Positions 1-7,202 of a stretch of DNA of 9,698 nucleotides are shown here, piece after piece. The position numbers and the translations under genes were made by a program. Within the stretch, counting starts at the first letter, position 1; each line of letters starts with the position of its first letter. This DNA comes from Paracoccaceae bacterium. GTDB lineage: Bacteria; Pseudomonadota; Alphaproteobacteria; Rhodobacterales; Rhodobacteraceae. The DNA is taken from contig WTGT01000323.1 in assembly GCA_011523445.1 (NCBI GenBank), positions 1 through 9,698 of the forward strand, read 5' to 3'. The notes under the pieces were generated by a model, which was not told where the DNA came from, searched no databases, and worked only from the letters and a program-made list of their open reading frames with translations.

Positions 1-555
1 CATGCTGAACGTGATGCCTACGCAGCTGCCGTGGCTGCGAAGGCCAATGAGAATGACTGGTCAATCGGTGTCAGTCATTCGATCAACACGATCAGTGTCG
101 GGGTTGGCATGGATTCCGAGGACGGGCTTGCCATTGGCGTAGGTACCGACCTTTCCGGGGTAAGTACTTTCGTCTATTGGTCCAAATCGGAGTTCAAGGA
201 TGTAACAGTATTTTATGCTTCAAATAGCAGGGGAGATTTTGACCTTAGGGCTTCGCAGGAGAATACGGGATTGGGTATCAAGGCTTCGATGTCTGCAGGC
301 GAGGGTGCCACCTTCTCGGTTGGATACTCCACACGCAAGCTTGAGCAGGATCAGGTTGGTGGTAATAACTTTGACGGAACCGCAAAGACCAAGCTGATCG
401 AGGTTGACTTCACCTATGATCTTGGTGGTGGTGCCACCCTTGAGGCCGGAATTGGCAAGAGGGATGAAGAAACCTTGATGAATGGTAATACTGAAACTAC
501 AGTCGTTCCCAGAGACACCACGACGCTTGAAGCGGCAATTGCCTTTTCCTTCTAG
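1..555 (+). CDS. Rhodobacter-type outer-membrane porin, C-terminal part (5' end outside window)
   Basis: The reading frame is open from base 1 without a credible start, so the gene begins upstream; 184 residues are visible. They show short alternating polar/hydrophobic stretches rich in Gly, Ser and Thr, with acidic loops between, as in antiparallel beta-strands of a trimeric general porin. A late segment reading YDLGGGATLEAGI is very like the penultimate strands of alphaproteobacterial (Rhodobacter/Roseobacter) porins. The protein ends AIAFSF, and a C-terminal Phe is the usual signal for BAM-dependent outer-membrane insertion. Inferred role: passive diffusion of small hydrophilic solutes through the outer membrane. 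Family porins run roughly 300-400 residues, so about half is seen. Visible strands are intact, with no internal stop. It is convergent with the mutase gene and followed 18 nt later by a strong hairpin. Substrate preference cannot be read from the sequence. Confidence 0.86.
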   Translation, partial: HAERDAYAAAVAAKANENDWSIGVSHSINTISVGVGMDSEDGLAIGVGTDLSGVSTFVYWSKSEFKDVTVFYASNSRGDFDLRASQENTGLGIKASMSAGEGATFSVGYSTRKLEQDQVGGNNFDGTAKTKLIEVDFTYDLGGGATLEAGIGKRDEETLMNGNTETTVVPRDTTTLEAAIAFSF

Positions 556-573
556 TTCATGGAAGAATGACGA

Positions 574-607
574 ATGCAAGGGGGCGGTTTTGACCGCTCC
601 TTTGCAT
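574..607 (+). terminator. Strong hairpin, probable porin terminator (possibly bidirectional)
   Basis: A 15-bp stem (574-588 paired with 593-607, two G-T wobbles) closes on the 4-nt loop TTTG. The core GGGCGGT/ACCGCTCC is GC-rich and ends in CTTTGC. It starts 18 nt after the porin stop and lies between convergent genes, so it can serve porin on the plus strand and perhaps the mutase on the minus strand. The T-tract is short (TTT) and lies within the 3' arm, so the intrinsic-terminator call rests mainly on stem strength and position. Confidence 0.75.
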
Positions 608-669
608 GTGGAAGGTATTTGCCACAATAGGAGTTTGTCTATCTAAATGTATAATTCCCTTTTGAAAAC

Positions 670-2802
670 CTACGAGTTTCGTTGGGCGTTGAGTAAAGCC
701 ATCACTTCACAAGCTGCATCGGTAATCTTGGTTCCTGGGCCAAATACAGCCTTTACACCAGCATCAAAGAGGAATTGGTGATCCTGTTTGGGGATTACAC
801 CTCCACAAATAACGATTTTATCACCTGCTCCTTCCCGTTTCAAATGTTCGATAAGCTTGGGTGCAAGTGTAGTGTGACCAGCTGCTTGCGAACTCACACC
901 GATAACATGAACGTCATTATCTATGGCATCCCTGGCAGCTTCTTCAGGAGTTTGAAAGAGTGGTCCAATATCAACGTCAAAACCAAGATCGGCAAATGCC
1001 GTAGCAATGACCCTGGCTCCTCTGTCATGCCCATCTTGTCCCATTTTTGTGACCAATATACGTGGTCTTCGTCCCTCCAGCTTGGCAAAATCGTTAACCA
1101 AATTCTGAATATTCCTGAATTCCTCATCCTCCTTCAGGGCATTCCCGTAGACACCGGTAAGGGTATTGGGATTGGCAAAATGCCTTCCGTATATTTCCTC
1201 AAGGGCCAATGAGATTTCTCCAACCGTGGCTCGTTCCCTTGAGGCTTCAATTGCAGCCGTAAGTATATTGTCATCTCCTGTTGCTGCATCTTTCAGCTTC
1301 TGAAGAGCCTGTTGACATTTCTCTTCATTTCTTGAAGCCTTGATTTTTGTCAGTTTTGCAACCTGTTCTTCCCTAACCTTGTGATTTTCAATCATCCTGA
1401 TGTCCATCTCCTCTTCCTCCCGAGGTTGATATTTGTTGACACCAACGATGACTTCCTCTCCCGTATCTATCATGGCCTGACGACGGGCTGCGGTCTCTTC
1501 AATCCTGAGTTTTGGTAGACCAGAATTAATGGCCTTAACCATGCCCCCCATTTCATCCACTTCTTCTAGCAGGGACCATGATTTTTCAATAATTTCCTTG
1601 GTCAGTGTTTCCACGTAGTAGGATCCGGCAAGAGGATCAACTGTATCAGTGATTCCCATTTCCTCCTGGAGAATCAACTGCGTATTGCGGGCAATTCTGG
1701 CCGAAAACTCCGTTGGCAGGGCAATCGCTTCATCAAGTGCATTCGTATGAAGGGACTGTGTTCCTCCCAATACGGCAGCCAAGGCTTCATAGGAGGTTCT
1801 GATGACATTGTTGTAGGGGTCCTGAGCCTGTAGGCTGACGCCGCTTGTCTGGCAATGGGTTCGTAACATCTTGGAGCGGGGATTCTGGGGATTGAATTCC
1901 GACATAATCCTGTGCCAGAGTACCCGTGCAGCTCTCAATTTGGCAATCTCCATGAAAAAATTCATTCCTATCGCGAAGAAGAAGGACAATCTTCCAGCGA
2001 AGCCATCGACATCAAGTCCACGAGAGATTGCTGCCCTGACATATTCCCTACCATCTGCAAGGGTATAGGCAAGTTCCTGTACGATATTTGCTCCGGCCTC
2101 CTGCATGTGATATCCGGAAATCGAAATTGAATTGAACTTCGGCATTTCCATGCTGGTAAGGGCGATGATATCACCGACAATACGCATTGAAGGTTCAGGT
2201 GGGTAAATATAGGTATTTCGTACCATGAACTCTTTCAAAATATCGTTTTGAATTGTACCGGACAGTTTTTCACGAGATACACCCTGTTCCTCCCCGGCGA
2301 CAATGTAATTGGCCATGACCGGTATTACCGCACCGTTCATGGTCATTGAGACGGAAATCTTGTCCAAGGGAATGCCCTCAAACAAAATCTTCATATCTTC
2401 AACAGAATCTATTGCTACTCCGGCCTTGCCTACGTCACCTTCCACTCTAGGATGGTCACTGTCATAACCCCGATGGGTTGCCAGGTCAAAAGCGACTGAT
2501 ATACCCTGTTGGCCTCCTTCAAGTGCTTTCCTGTAGAAAGCATTGGACTCCTCGGCCGTGGAAAAACCGGCATATTGTCTGATGGTCCAGGGTCTCCCTG
2601 TATACATGGTTGCTCTCGGTCCCCTGAGGAAGGGTTCTTCTCCTGGGAGGGAATCGAGATTGGGGTTATCCACCAGATCTTCTTTTCTGTAAAGGGGTTT
2701 TACAACGATATCTTCAAGCGTAACCTTGTTGAGTTCTTCGGGGTCTCGTCCCCGAAGTTCCTTACTAGCTCTTTGCTTCCATCCACTTAAATTTTTTGTC
2801 AT
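670..2802 (-). CDS. scpA: Methylmalonyl-CoA mutase, adenosylcobalamin-dependent, single-chain form
   Basis: Converts (R)-methylmalonyl-CoA to succinyl-CoA, the last step of propionyl-CoA assimilation, in the cytoplasm. The 710 residues comprise the N-terminal TIM-barrel substrate domain (about 1-530) and a C-terminal B12-binding domain (about 578-710). Visible landmarks: YAGFSTAEESN (77-87), containing the Tyr equivalent to Propionibacterium Tyr89; Arg195 in EFMVRNTY; His232 in SGYHMQEAGA; the family signature RIARNTQLILQEE (369-381); and DGHDRG (590-595), whose His592 is the lower cobalt ligand. Length fits the homodimeric bacterial mutase. I chose ATG 2802 (MTKNLSGWKQ) because the family starts there; the frame is open 52 codons further to 2958, but that stretch is not family-like and contains the probable -10 box. 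No clear Shine-Dalgarno precedes the ATG. It also goes by mcmA or bhbA in other genomes. Confidence 0.97.
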   Translation of the reverse strand: MTKNLSGWKQRASKELRGRDPEELNKVTLEDIVVKPLYRKEDLVDNPNLDSLPGEEPFLRGPRATMYTGRPWTIRQYAGFSTAEESNAFYRKALEGGQQGISVAFDLATHRGYDSDHPRVEGDVGKAGVAIDSVEDMKILFEGIPLDKISVSMTMNGAVIPVMANYIVAGEEQGVSREKLSGTIQNDILKEFMVRNTYIYPPEPSMRIVGDIIALTSMEMPKFNSISISGYHMQEAGANIVQELAYTLADGREYVRAAISRGLDVDGFAGRLSFFFAIGMNFFMEIAKLRAARVLWHRIMSEFNPQNPRSKMLRTHCQTSGVSLQAQDPYNNVIRTSYEALAAVLGGTQSLHTNALDEAIALPTEFSARIARNTQLILQEEMGITDTVDPLAGSYYVETLTKEIIEKSWSLLEEVDEMGGMVKAINSGLPKLRIEETAARRQAMIDTGEEVIVGVNKYQPREEEEMDIRMIENHKVREEQVAKLTKIKASRNEEKCQQALQKLKDAATGDDNILTAAIEASRERATVGEISLALEEIYGRHFANPNTLTGVYGNALKEDEEFRNIQNLVNDFAKLEGRRPRILVTKMGQDGHDRGARVIATAFADLGFDVDIGPLFQTPEEAARDAIDNDVHVIGVSSQAAGHTTLAPKLIEHLKREGAGDKIVICGGVIPKQDHQFLFDAGVKAVFGPGTKITDAACEVMALLNAQRNS

Positions 2803-2911
2803 TCGATTTACCGGATATATTTTGATACTGGTTTGATTTTCAGGTCGTGCCTTGGATACTTTAACAGGAAAATGACCCAAGATTAGTGATAATTTCCTTA
2901 AATCTACATAT

Positions 2912-2917
2912 ATTATA
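2912..2917 (-). promoter_or_regulatory. Perfect -10 box (TATAAT), probable mcm promoter
   Basis: Read on the minus strand this is TATAAT followed by ATATG, about 110 nt upstream of the mutase ATG at 2802. No good -35 hexamer is seen 16-18 nt further upstream, so the promoter may depend on an activator or may be weaker than the -10 suggests. It implies a leader of about 100 nt. AT-rich DNA yields such hexamers by chance, hence the modest confidence. Confidence 0.45.
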
Positions 2918-2948
2918 GAGGTTAAAGTTATTAAATGTTTTCCAGATT

Positions 2949-2977
2949 TTGAGTTCAAATCGATTGCTAATTAGTAT
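2949..2977 (+). promoter_or_regulatory. Candidate promoter for the DUF4174 gene
   Basis: TTGAGT (2949-2954) and TAGTAT (2972-2977) match the -35 and -10 consensus at four of six positions each with an ideal 17-nt spacer. Transcription would start near 2984, giving a leader of about 17 nt. It would lie back to back with the mcm promoter in the 198-nt divergent spacer 2803-3000. No other structure was seen in that spacer. Confidence 0.35.
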
Positions 2978-3000
2978 TTCTTCGTGACTAAATATCAAAA

Positions 3001-3459
3001 ATGAATTCCGTAATCACATTTTTTCTGGCACCAATATTCTTGTTGGTGCTACCTTCCGGTGTTTTAAGTCAGGAAGATTCTGCAGCAAGTCTGGAAATAA
3101 TTGATTTGACTGTAGAGGAAAATACCGAGCTTACGATTGATGAGTTTCTCTGGCAAAAAAGACTTTTCATTATTTTTTCTGATTCGCCATTTGACCCGAA
3201 TTACATAGAGCAGTTGGAATTTCTTGAAGAGGGAGTTGAAAATCTGGTGGAAAGGGAAGTCGTTGTCTTACTGGATTACAGCCCCGATGCAAAAAGTACT
3301 ATTCGTACCGAATTACGTCCCAGGGGTTTTGCCATTTTATTGATCGGCAAGGATGGAACGATCTATCTCAGAAAACCAACGACATGGAATGTCAGGGAAA
3401 TCAGCAATACAATCGACAAATTTCCCATAAGACAACAGGAACTCAGGGCCAAAAACTAA
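3001..3459 (+). CDS. Exported DUF4174 family protein of unknown function
   Basis: The 152-residue protein starts with a typical Sec signal peptide: a hydrophobic core at about residues 5-19, then small residues and a likely cleavage near LSQ-ED (about 24). It contains no cysteine, so it is not a lipoprotein. From about residue 45 (DEFLWQKRLFIIFSDS) to 148 (FPIRQQELR) it resembles DUF4174, a short thioredoxin-like alpha/beta domain common in alphaproteobacteria. The typical end MPxRxQE is present as FPIRQQE, and GKDGTIYLRKP corresponds to the penultimate hairpin. There is no CxxC, so a redox role is not supported. The predicted site of action is the periplasm. It starts at an ATG without an obvious Shine-Dalgarno. 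It lies divergent from mcm and ends 24 nt from the end of pccA, tail to tail. DUF4174 genes are, from memory, often found beside propionyl-CoA carboxylase in Rhodobacterales, but a functional link is unproven. Confidence 0.82.
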   Translation: MNSVITFFLAPIFLLVLPSGVLSQEDSAASLEIIDLTVEENTELTIDEFLWQKRLFIIFSDSPFDPNYIEQLEFLEEGVENLVEREVVVLLDYSPDAKSTIRTELRPRGFAILLIGKDGTIYLRKPTTWNVREISNTIDKFPIRQQELRAKN

Positions 3460-3476
3460 GTTTCAGCCCAGGGTTC
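3439..3476. terminator. Candidate bidirectional hairpin between DUF4174 gene and pccA
   Basis: An 11-position outer stem (3439-3449 with 3466-3476; ten pairs including one T-G wobble, one A-A mismatch) encloses a 4-bp inner stem (AAAC 3453-3456 with GTTT 3460-3463). The inner loop is the TAA stop codon of the DUF4174 gene. It lies just before the pccA stop, on the junction of two convergent genes. There is no T-tract on either side, so it may be a 3'-end structure rather than a true intrinsic terminator. Confidence 0.4.
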
Positions 3477-3483
3477 AGGACAC

Positions 3484-5484
3484 TTATTCGAATTCAAGTA
3501 TTACCTGATCGACTGTCAGGGAACTACCCGGTGTTACGGCTATGGATTTAATTGTTCCCTTGCGGCTGGCCTTCAGAACATTTTCCATTTTCATTGCCTC
3601 TACGGTACACAAGGGTTGACCATCTTCAACCTTATCACCTACAGAGACATGGATTTCCGTAATCAGTCCGGGCATGGGACAAAGGAGATATTTGCTTGTA
3701 TCAGGCAGTTCCTTTTCCTTCATGTATGAACCTAGTTCCTGTTGCCGACCGGTGCGGACGAGAACATCCAGTTCAGCACCCCGGTATTCTATATGATAGC
3801 CCTCGGAAATGGGTTTGACCCGCAACTGCATCTGGTCACCTCCAATCTCAAATTCGGCAAGGGTCTTGCCCGGGGTCCATGCCGAGGTAATTGTCAATTC
3901 CTTGGCATTGTTCACTTTGACCCTGCATCCATTCTTGAATGGATCAAGGGAGATGTTCAGTTCTGTTTGATTGATCCTAGCGATCCAGTCATTACCTACC
4001 TTGCGCATATGATTGGCCAACCGACCCGAAATTCTTGTACGACGGATTTCGGAAAAGCGATGCATCATGGTGACACAGGAGGCAATCCTCTCAATTGTCT
4101 CCTCAGAGTGTTCAACTCCGGAAAAACCTTCAGCAAATTCCTCTTCAATAAAGCCAGTGGTTATATCACCACTTTTGAATTTGGGATGATCGAAGACGGC
4201 CGACAGAAAGGAGATATTACTGGTAATACCTTCAATTTCGAAGGTACCAAGCGCCTTCCGCATGGTTTCAATGGCTGATTTGCGATCAGTAGACCAGGTA
4301 CAAAGTTTGGCGATCATCGGGTCATAATGGACACTAATTTCGCCTCCTTCAAACACACCAGTATCATTCCTGATGGCATTTGAACCATCATTAAACTCGG
4401 TAGGTGGGCTATATTTGGTAATACGTCCAATTGAAGGAAGAAAGTTTCTTCTTGGGTCCTCAGCATAGACCCTGGATTCAAAGGCCCAACCATCAATCCC
4501 AACCTGTTCCTGTGTAAGGGGCAATTTTTTCCCATCGGCCACATTAATCATCTCCTTGACCAAATCCACTCCAGTGATGAGTTCGGTAACGGGATGTTCG
4601 ACCTGCAATCGGGTGTTCATTTCAAGGAAGTAAAAATTCCGGTCACTATCAACAATGAATTCTACTGTTCCTGCCGAAAAGTAATCAACTGCCTTAGCCA
4701 AACTTACGGCCTGGTTTCCCATGGCCTTTCTGGTATTCTGGTTCAGGAAAGGTGAGGGGGCTTCTTCGATAACTTTCTGATTTCTGCGCTGGATGGAGCA
4801 TTCTCGTTCATTGAGGTATACGAAATTGCCGTGTTTGTCCCCAAGTACCTGAATCTCGATATGACGAGGTGAGGTAATAAATTTTTCGATCAGTATGCGA
4901 TCATCACCAAAGGAACTTGATGCTTCATTTCGGGACGATTGGTAACCCTCGGCAACTCCTTCCTTGTCCCAGGCAATACGCATACCCTTACCACCACCTC
5001 CGGCAGAAGCCTTGATCATGACGGGAAAACCAATTTCACAGGCAATTTCCAGCGCATGTTCAGGCGAGTTGATTTCCCCCAGGTAGCCCGGAACAGTGGA
5101 AACTCCGGATTCATGGGCAATTTTCTTGGATGCAATTTTGTCACCCATGGCTTCGATGGCTTTTACAGGTGGTCCAATAAAGGTGATACCGGCTTCTTCC
5201 AGCCTTTTGGCAAATTGGGAATTTTCCGAAAGAAACCCATAGCCCGGATGAACGGCATCAGATCCGGTTTTTGCGATCGCTTCTAGGATATTGTCGATCA
5301 GAATATAGGATTGATTGACCGGAGGAGGACCGATAAAGACTGCTTCATCAGCCATTTGAACGTGCAGGGATTTTTTGTCAGCTTCCGAATAAATGGCAAC
5401 AGTTTTAATGCCAAGGGATTTTGCTGATTTGATAACACGACAGGCTATTTCACCCCGGTTAGCTATTAAAATTTTTTCAAACAA
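3484..5484 (-). CDS. pccA: Propionyl-CoA carboxylase alpha subunit (biotin carboxylase + biotin carrier)
   Basis: Carboxylates its own biotin with ATP and bicarbonate; the PccB partner then transfers the carboxyl group to propionyl-CoA, giving methylmalonyl-CoA. The 666 residues hold a biotin carboxylase/ATP-grasp region (about 1-450) with ILIANRGEIACRV, HPGYGFLSEN (79-88), the glycine loop AGGGGKGMR (161-169), ERECSIQRRNQKVIEEAPSP (226-245) and EMNTRLQVEHPVTE (288-301). A BT-type linker domain (about 460-590) follows, then a C-terminal biotinyl domain with EAMKMEN, where Lys632 is the biotin site. Length and domain order fit PccA rather than the shorter AccC. The start is TTG at 5484: it falls where homologues have Met, an in-frame TGA lies two codons upstream, and AAAGG (5493-5497) is 8 nt away. 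It follows pccB by 31 nt, so the two are very likely cotranscribed and possibly translationally tuned by the weak start codon. Confidence 0.96.
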   Translation of the reverse strand: MFEKILIANRGEIACRVIKSAKSLGIKTVAIYSEADKKSLHVQMADEAVFIGPPPVNQSYILIDNILEAIAKTGSDAVHPGYGFLSENSQFAKRLEEAGITFIGPPVKAIEAMGDKIASKKIAHESGVSTVPGYLGEINSPEHALEIACEIGFPVMIKASAGGGGKGMRIAWDKEGVAEGYQSSRNEASSSFGDDRILIEKFITSPRHIEIQVLGDKHGNFVYLNERECSIQRRNQKVIEEAPSPFLNQNTRKAMGNQAVSLAKAVDYFSAGTVEFIVDSDRNFYFLEMNTRLQVEHPVTELITGVDLVKEMINVADGKKLPLTQEQVGIDGWAFESRVYAEDPRRNFLPSIGRITKYSPPTEFNDGSNAIRNDTGVFEGGEISVHYDPMIAKLCTWSTDRKSAIETMRKALGTFEIEGITSNISFLSAVFDHPKFKSGDITTGFIEEEFAEGFSGVEHSEETIERIASCVTMMHRFSEIRRTRISGRLANHMRKVGNDWIARINQTELNISLDPFKNGCRVKVNNAKELTITSAWTPGKTLAEFEIGGDQMQLRVKPISEGYHIEYRGAELDVLVRTGRQQELGSYMKEKELPDTSKYLLCPMPGLITEIHVSVGDKVEDGQPLCTVEAMKMENVLKASRKGTIKSIAVTPGSSLTVDQVILEFE

Positions 5485-5492
5485 CTTTCATG

Positions 5493-5497
5493 CCTTT
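5493..5497 (-). promoter_or_regulatory. Shine-Dalgarno that selects the TTG start of pccA
   Basis: On the minus strand AAAGG is followed by 8 nt and then TTG (5484). An ATG at 5491 is only one base from this site and in another frame: it opens a five-codon ORF (MKVV, stop at 5477-5479) that overlaps the pccA start. Spacing and family alignment both favour TTG as the pccA start. Confidence 0.7.
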
Positions 5498-5515
5498 GCT
5501 TATCTGGATATCGAA

Positions 5516-7048
5516 TCAGAGAGGTATATTGTCATGCTTTTTCCAAGGATTTTGGGCCTTCTTGTTTCTTAAGGTAGCAAAAGCCCTACATACCCGAAGC
5601 CTTGTTGAATGGGGCATTATCACTTCATCAATAAAACCTTTTTCGGCAGCAACAAACGGGTTGGCAAACCTGTTTTCATATTCCTCGGTTCTTTGCTTGA
5701 CCAGTTCGCTGTCATTTATCTCCGAGCGGTATAGTATTTCAACCGCACCTTTTGCTCCCATGACTGCAATCTGAGCACTGGGCCAGGCATAATTGTAATC
5801 TCCCCGAAGATGCTTCGAGGACATGACGTCATAAGCACCTCCATAGGCTTTTCTTGTTATTACGGTTACCTTGGGAACAGTTGCCTCCCCAAAGGCAAAG
5901 AGCAGTTTCGCACCATGGACAATAATTCCACCATATTCCTGTGAAGTCCCGGGAAGAAATCCGGGGACATCTACCAAGGTAAGGAGGGGAATGTCGAAGG
6001 AATCACAAAATCTTACAAATCTTGCAGCCTTTCGTGAACTGTCAATATCAAGACAGCCGGCCAGTACCATGGGTTGATTTGCCACAACTCCCACGGTAGA
6101 ACCCTCAAGTCTGATAAATCCGGTAATTATGTTTTTGGCAAAATTCTCCTTTACCTCGAACAGGTCACCTTCATCGGCAATTTTCAGGATCAATTCCTTC
6201 ATGTCATAGGGTACATTGGGATTCTCCGGGGCCAGGGTATCAAGAGAGTGTTCTAACCGTGCAGGGTCGTCATAGAAGGGTCTGGTTGGTGATTTGTCCC
6301 TGTTATTCAGGGGAAGAAAATCAAAAAACCTTCTGACTTCAGCCAAGGTTTCTACATCATTGGAGTAGGCTCCGTCGGCAACTGATGATTTGGTTGTGTG
6401 GGTTGTCGCTCCTCCCAATTCCTCGGCCGTAATGATTTCATTGGTGACTGTCTTGACAACATCAGGTCCGGTTACAAACATGTAGGAGGAGTCCTGGACC
6501 ATGAAAATGAAGTCGGTCATGGCGGGAGAATAGACTGCCCCTCCGGCACAAGGGCCCATTATCACGCTGATTTGAGGGATGACACCAGAGGCAAGTATGT
6601 TCCTTTGAAACACTTCCGCATAACCTGCGAGGGATGCAACACCTTCCTGAATTCTGGCACCTCCGGAATCATTCAACCCGATTACCGGGGCCTGGTTCTG
6701 AACAGCCATATCCATGATCTTGCAAATCTTGGCAGCATGGGTTTCCGAGAGAGAACCGCCAAATACCGTAAAATCCTGGCTGAATACATAAACCATTCGC
6801 CCATTGATCGTACCCCAACCGGTAACAACTCCATCACCGGAGAATTTTGTTTGTTCCATGCCAAAATCCGTACATCGATGGGTCACAAACATGTCAAATT
6901 CTTCAAACGAATTTTCATCCAGCAAAAGCTCGATTCTTTCACGGGCTGTCAGTTTTCCCTTGCTGTGCTGAGCTGCAACTCTCTTGGCACCACCCCCGCT
7001 CCTAGCTTCAACGCGGCGTCTTTCCAATTCTGAAACTATATCATTCAT
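5516..7048 (-). CDS. pccB: Propionyl-CoA carboxylase beta subunit (carboxyltransferase)
   Basis: Transfers carboxyl from carboxybiotin on PccA to propionyl-CoA; works as the hexameric core of the cytoplasmic PccA6B6 complex. The 510 residues have two crotonase-fold halves. The N half has LNDSGGARIQEGV (125-137) and MGPCAGGAVYSPA (164-176), forming the acyl-CoA oxyanion hole. The C half has DVPGFLPGTSQEYGG (360-374), TRKAYGGAYDVMSSKHL (398-414) and NYAWPSAQIAVMGAKGAVEI (419-438). Asp417 in RGDYNYAWP appears to match Asp422 of Streptomyces PccB, which is linked to propionyl- over acetyl-CoA preference. Length is normal for PccB. ATG 7048 gives the family N-terminus and has TAAGG (7056-7060) 7 nt upstream. 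It is first in the pccB-pccA operon and divergent from the MFS gene; its promoter should lie in 7049-7202, though I see no clear -35/-10 pair there. Confidence 0.97.
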   Translation of the reverse strand: MNDIVSELERRRVEARSGGGAKRVAAQHSKGKLTARERIELLLDENSFEEFDMFVTHRCTDFGMEQTKFSGDGVVTGWGTINGRMVYVFSQDFTVFGGSLSETHAAKICKIMDMAVQNQAPVIGLNDSGGARIQEGVASLAGYAEVFQRNILASGVIPQISVIMGPCAGGAVYSPAMTDFIFMVQDSSYMFVTGPDVVKTVTNEIITAEELGGATTHTTKSSVADGAYSNDVETLAEVRRFFDFLPLNNRDKSPTRPFYDDPARLEHSLDTLAPENPNVPYDMKELILKIADEGDLFEVKENFAKNIITGFIRLEGSTVGVVANQPMVLAGCLDIDSSRKAARFVRFCDSFDIPLLTLVDVPGFLPGTSQEYGGIIVHGAKLLFAFGEATVPKVTVITRKAYGGAYDVMSSKHLRGDYNYAWPSAQIAVMGAKGAVEILYRSEINDSELVKQRTEEYENRFANPFVAAEKGFIDEVIMPHSTRLRVCRAFATLRNKKAQNPWKKHDNIPL

Positions 7049-7055
7049 TAAATTG

Positions 7056-7060
7056 CCTTA
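7056..7060 (-). promoter_or_regulatory. Shine-Dalgarno of pccB
   Basis: On the minus strand TAAGG lies 7 nt before the pccB ATG at 7048. This supports that start. Confidence 0.6.
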
Positions 7061-7092
7061 GTTCAAATTCAAATTGAGAAACATTATTGCTA

Positions 7093-7120
7093 TTTGATAA
7101 GAAGCGAAGTTTAAATCAAA
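7093..7120. repeat. Inverted repeat TTTGAT-N16-ATCAAA in the pccB/MFS spacer
   Basis: Two 6-nt half sites (7093-7098 and 7115-7120) sit 22 bp apart centre to centre, about two helical turns, in the AT-rich divergent spacer. It could be an operator for pccB or the MFS gene. The arms are AT-rich, so chance is a serious alternative. Confidence 0.2.
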
Positions 7121-7168
7121 CAATTTTTATTTCAATCAATAGTGATTTCAGGTTGAGGTGAGATAGTA

Positions 7169-7189
7169 CGGTTTTGTGAGGAAAAACCG
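7169..7189 (+). promoter_or_regulatory. Perfect inverted repeat CGGTTTT-N7-AAAACCG upstream of the MFS gene
   Basis: A perfect 7-bp inverted repeat with a 7-nt spacer (GTGAGGA) ends 13 nt before the ATG at 7203. As RNA it makes a hairpin that displays GAGGA in its loop; as DNA it looks like a dimeric-repressor operator. It spans the alternative GTG start at 7176, which argues for the ATG. Function is inferred from position only. Confidence 0.4.
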
Positions 7190-7202
7190 CAAAGTAAATA
7201 AT

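Noticed and set aside
775..1212. 145-codon plus-strand ORF opposite the mutase B12 domain
   Set aside because: It is antisense to a conserved domain, and its sequence has no protein-family character.
2803..3000. Cobalamin riboswitch upstream of the B12-dependent mutase
   Set aside because: The leader from the probable start near 2904 is only about 100 nt, AT-rich, and lacks a recognisable B12-box or multi-stem layout. Mutase genes use B12 but are seldom controlled this way.
3742..4278. 178-codon plus-strand ORF opposite pccA
   Set aside because: It is fully antisense to the pccA BT/biotin carboxylase coding region, with no start signal and no recognisable motif.
6398..7033. 211-codon plus-strand ORF opposite pccB
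   Set aside because: It lies wholly antisense to a strongly conserved carboxyltransferase gene. Its translation shows no domain-like pattern, so it is a by-product of pccB codon use.
7049..7202. Binding site for a PccR/ScfR-type regulator of propionyl-CoA carboxylase
   Set aside because: The TTTGCAAA-type motif I recall for Rhodobacter PccR does not occur in this spacer or in 2803-3000, so regulation by that factor is not supported here.
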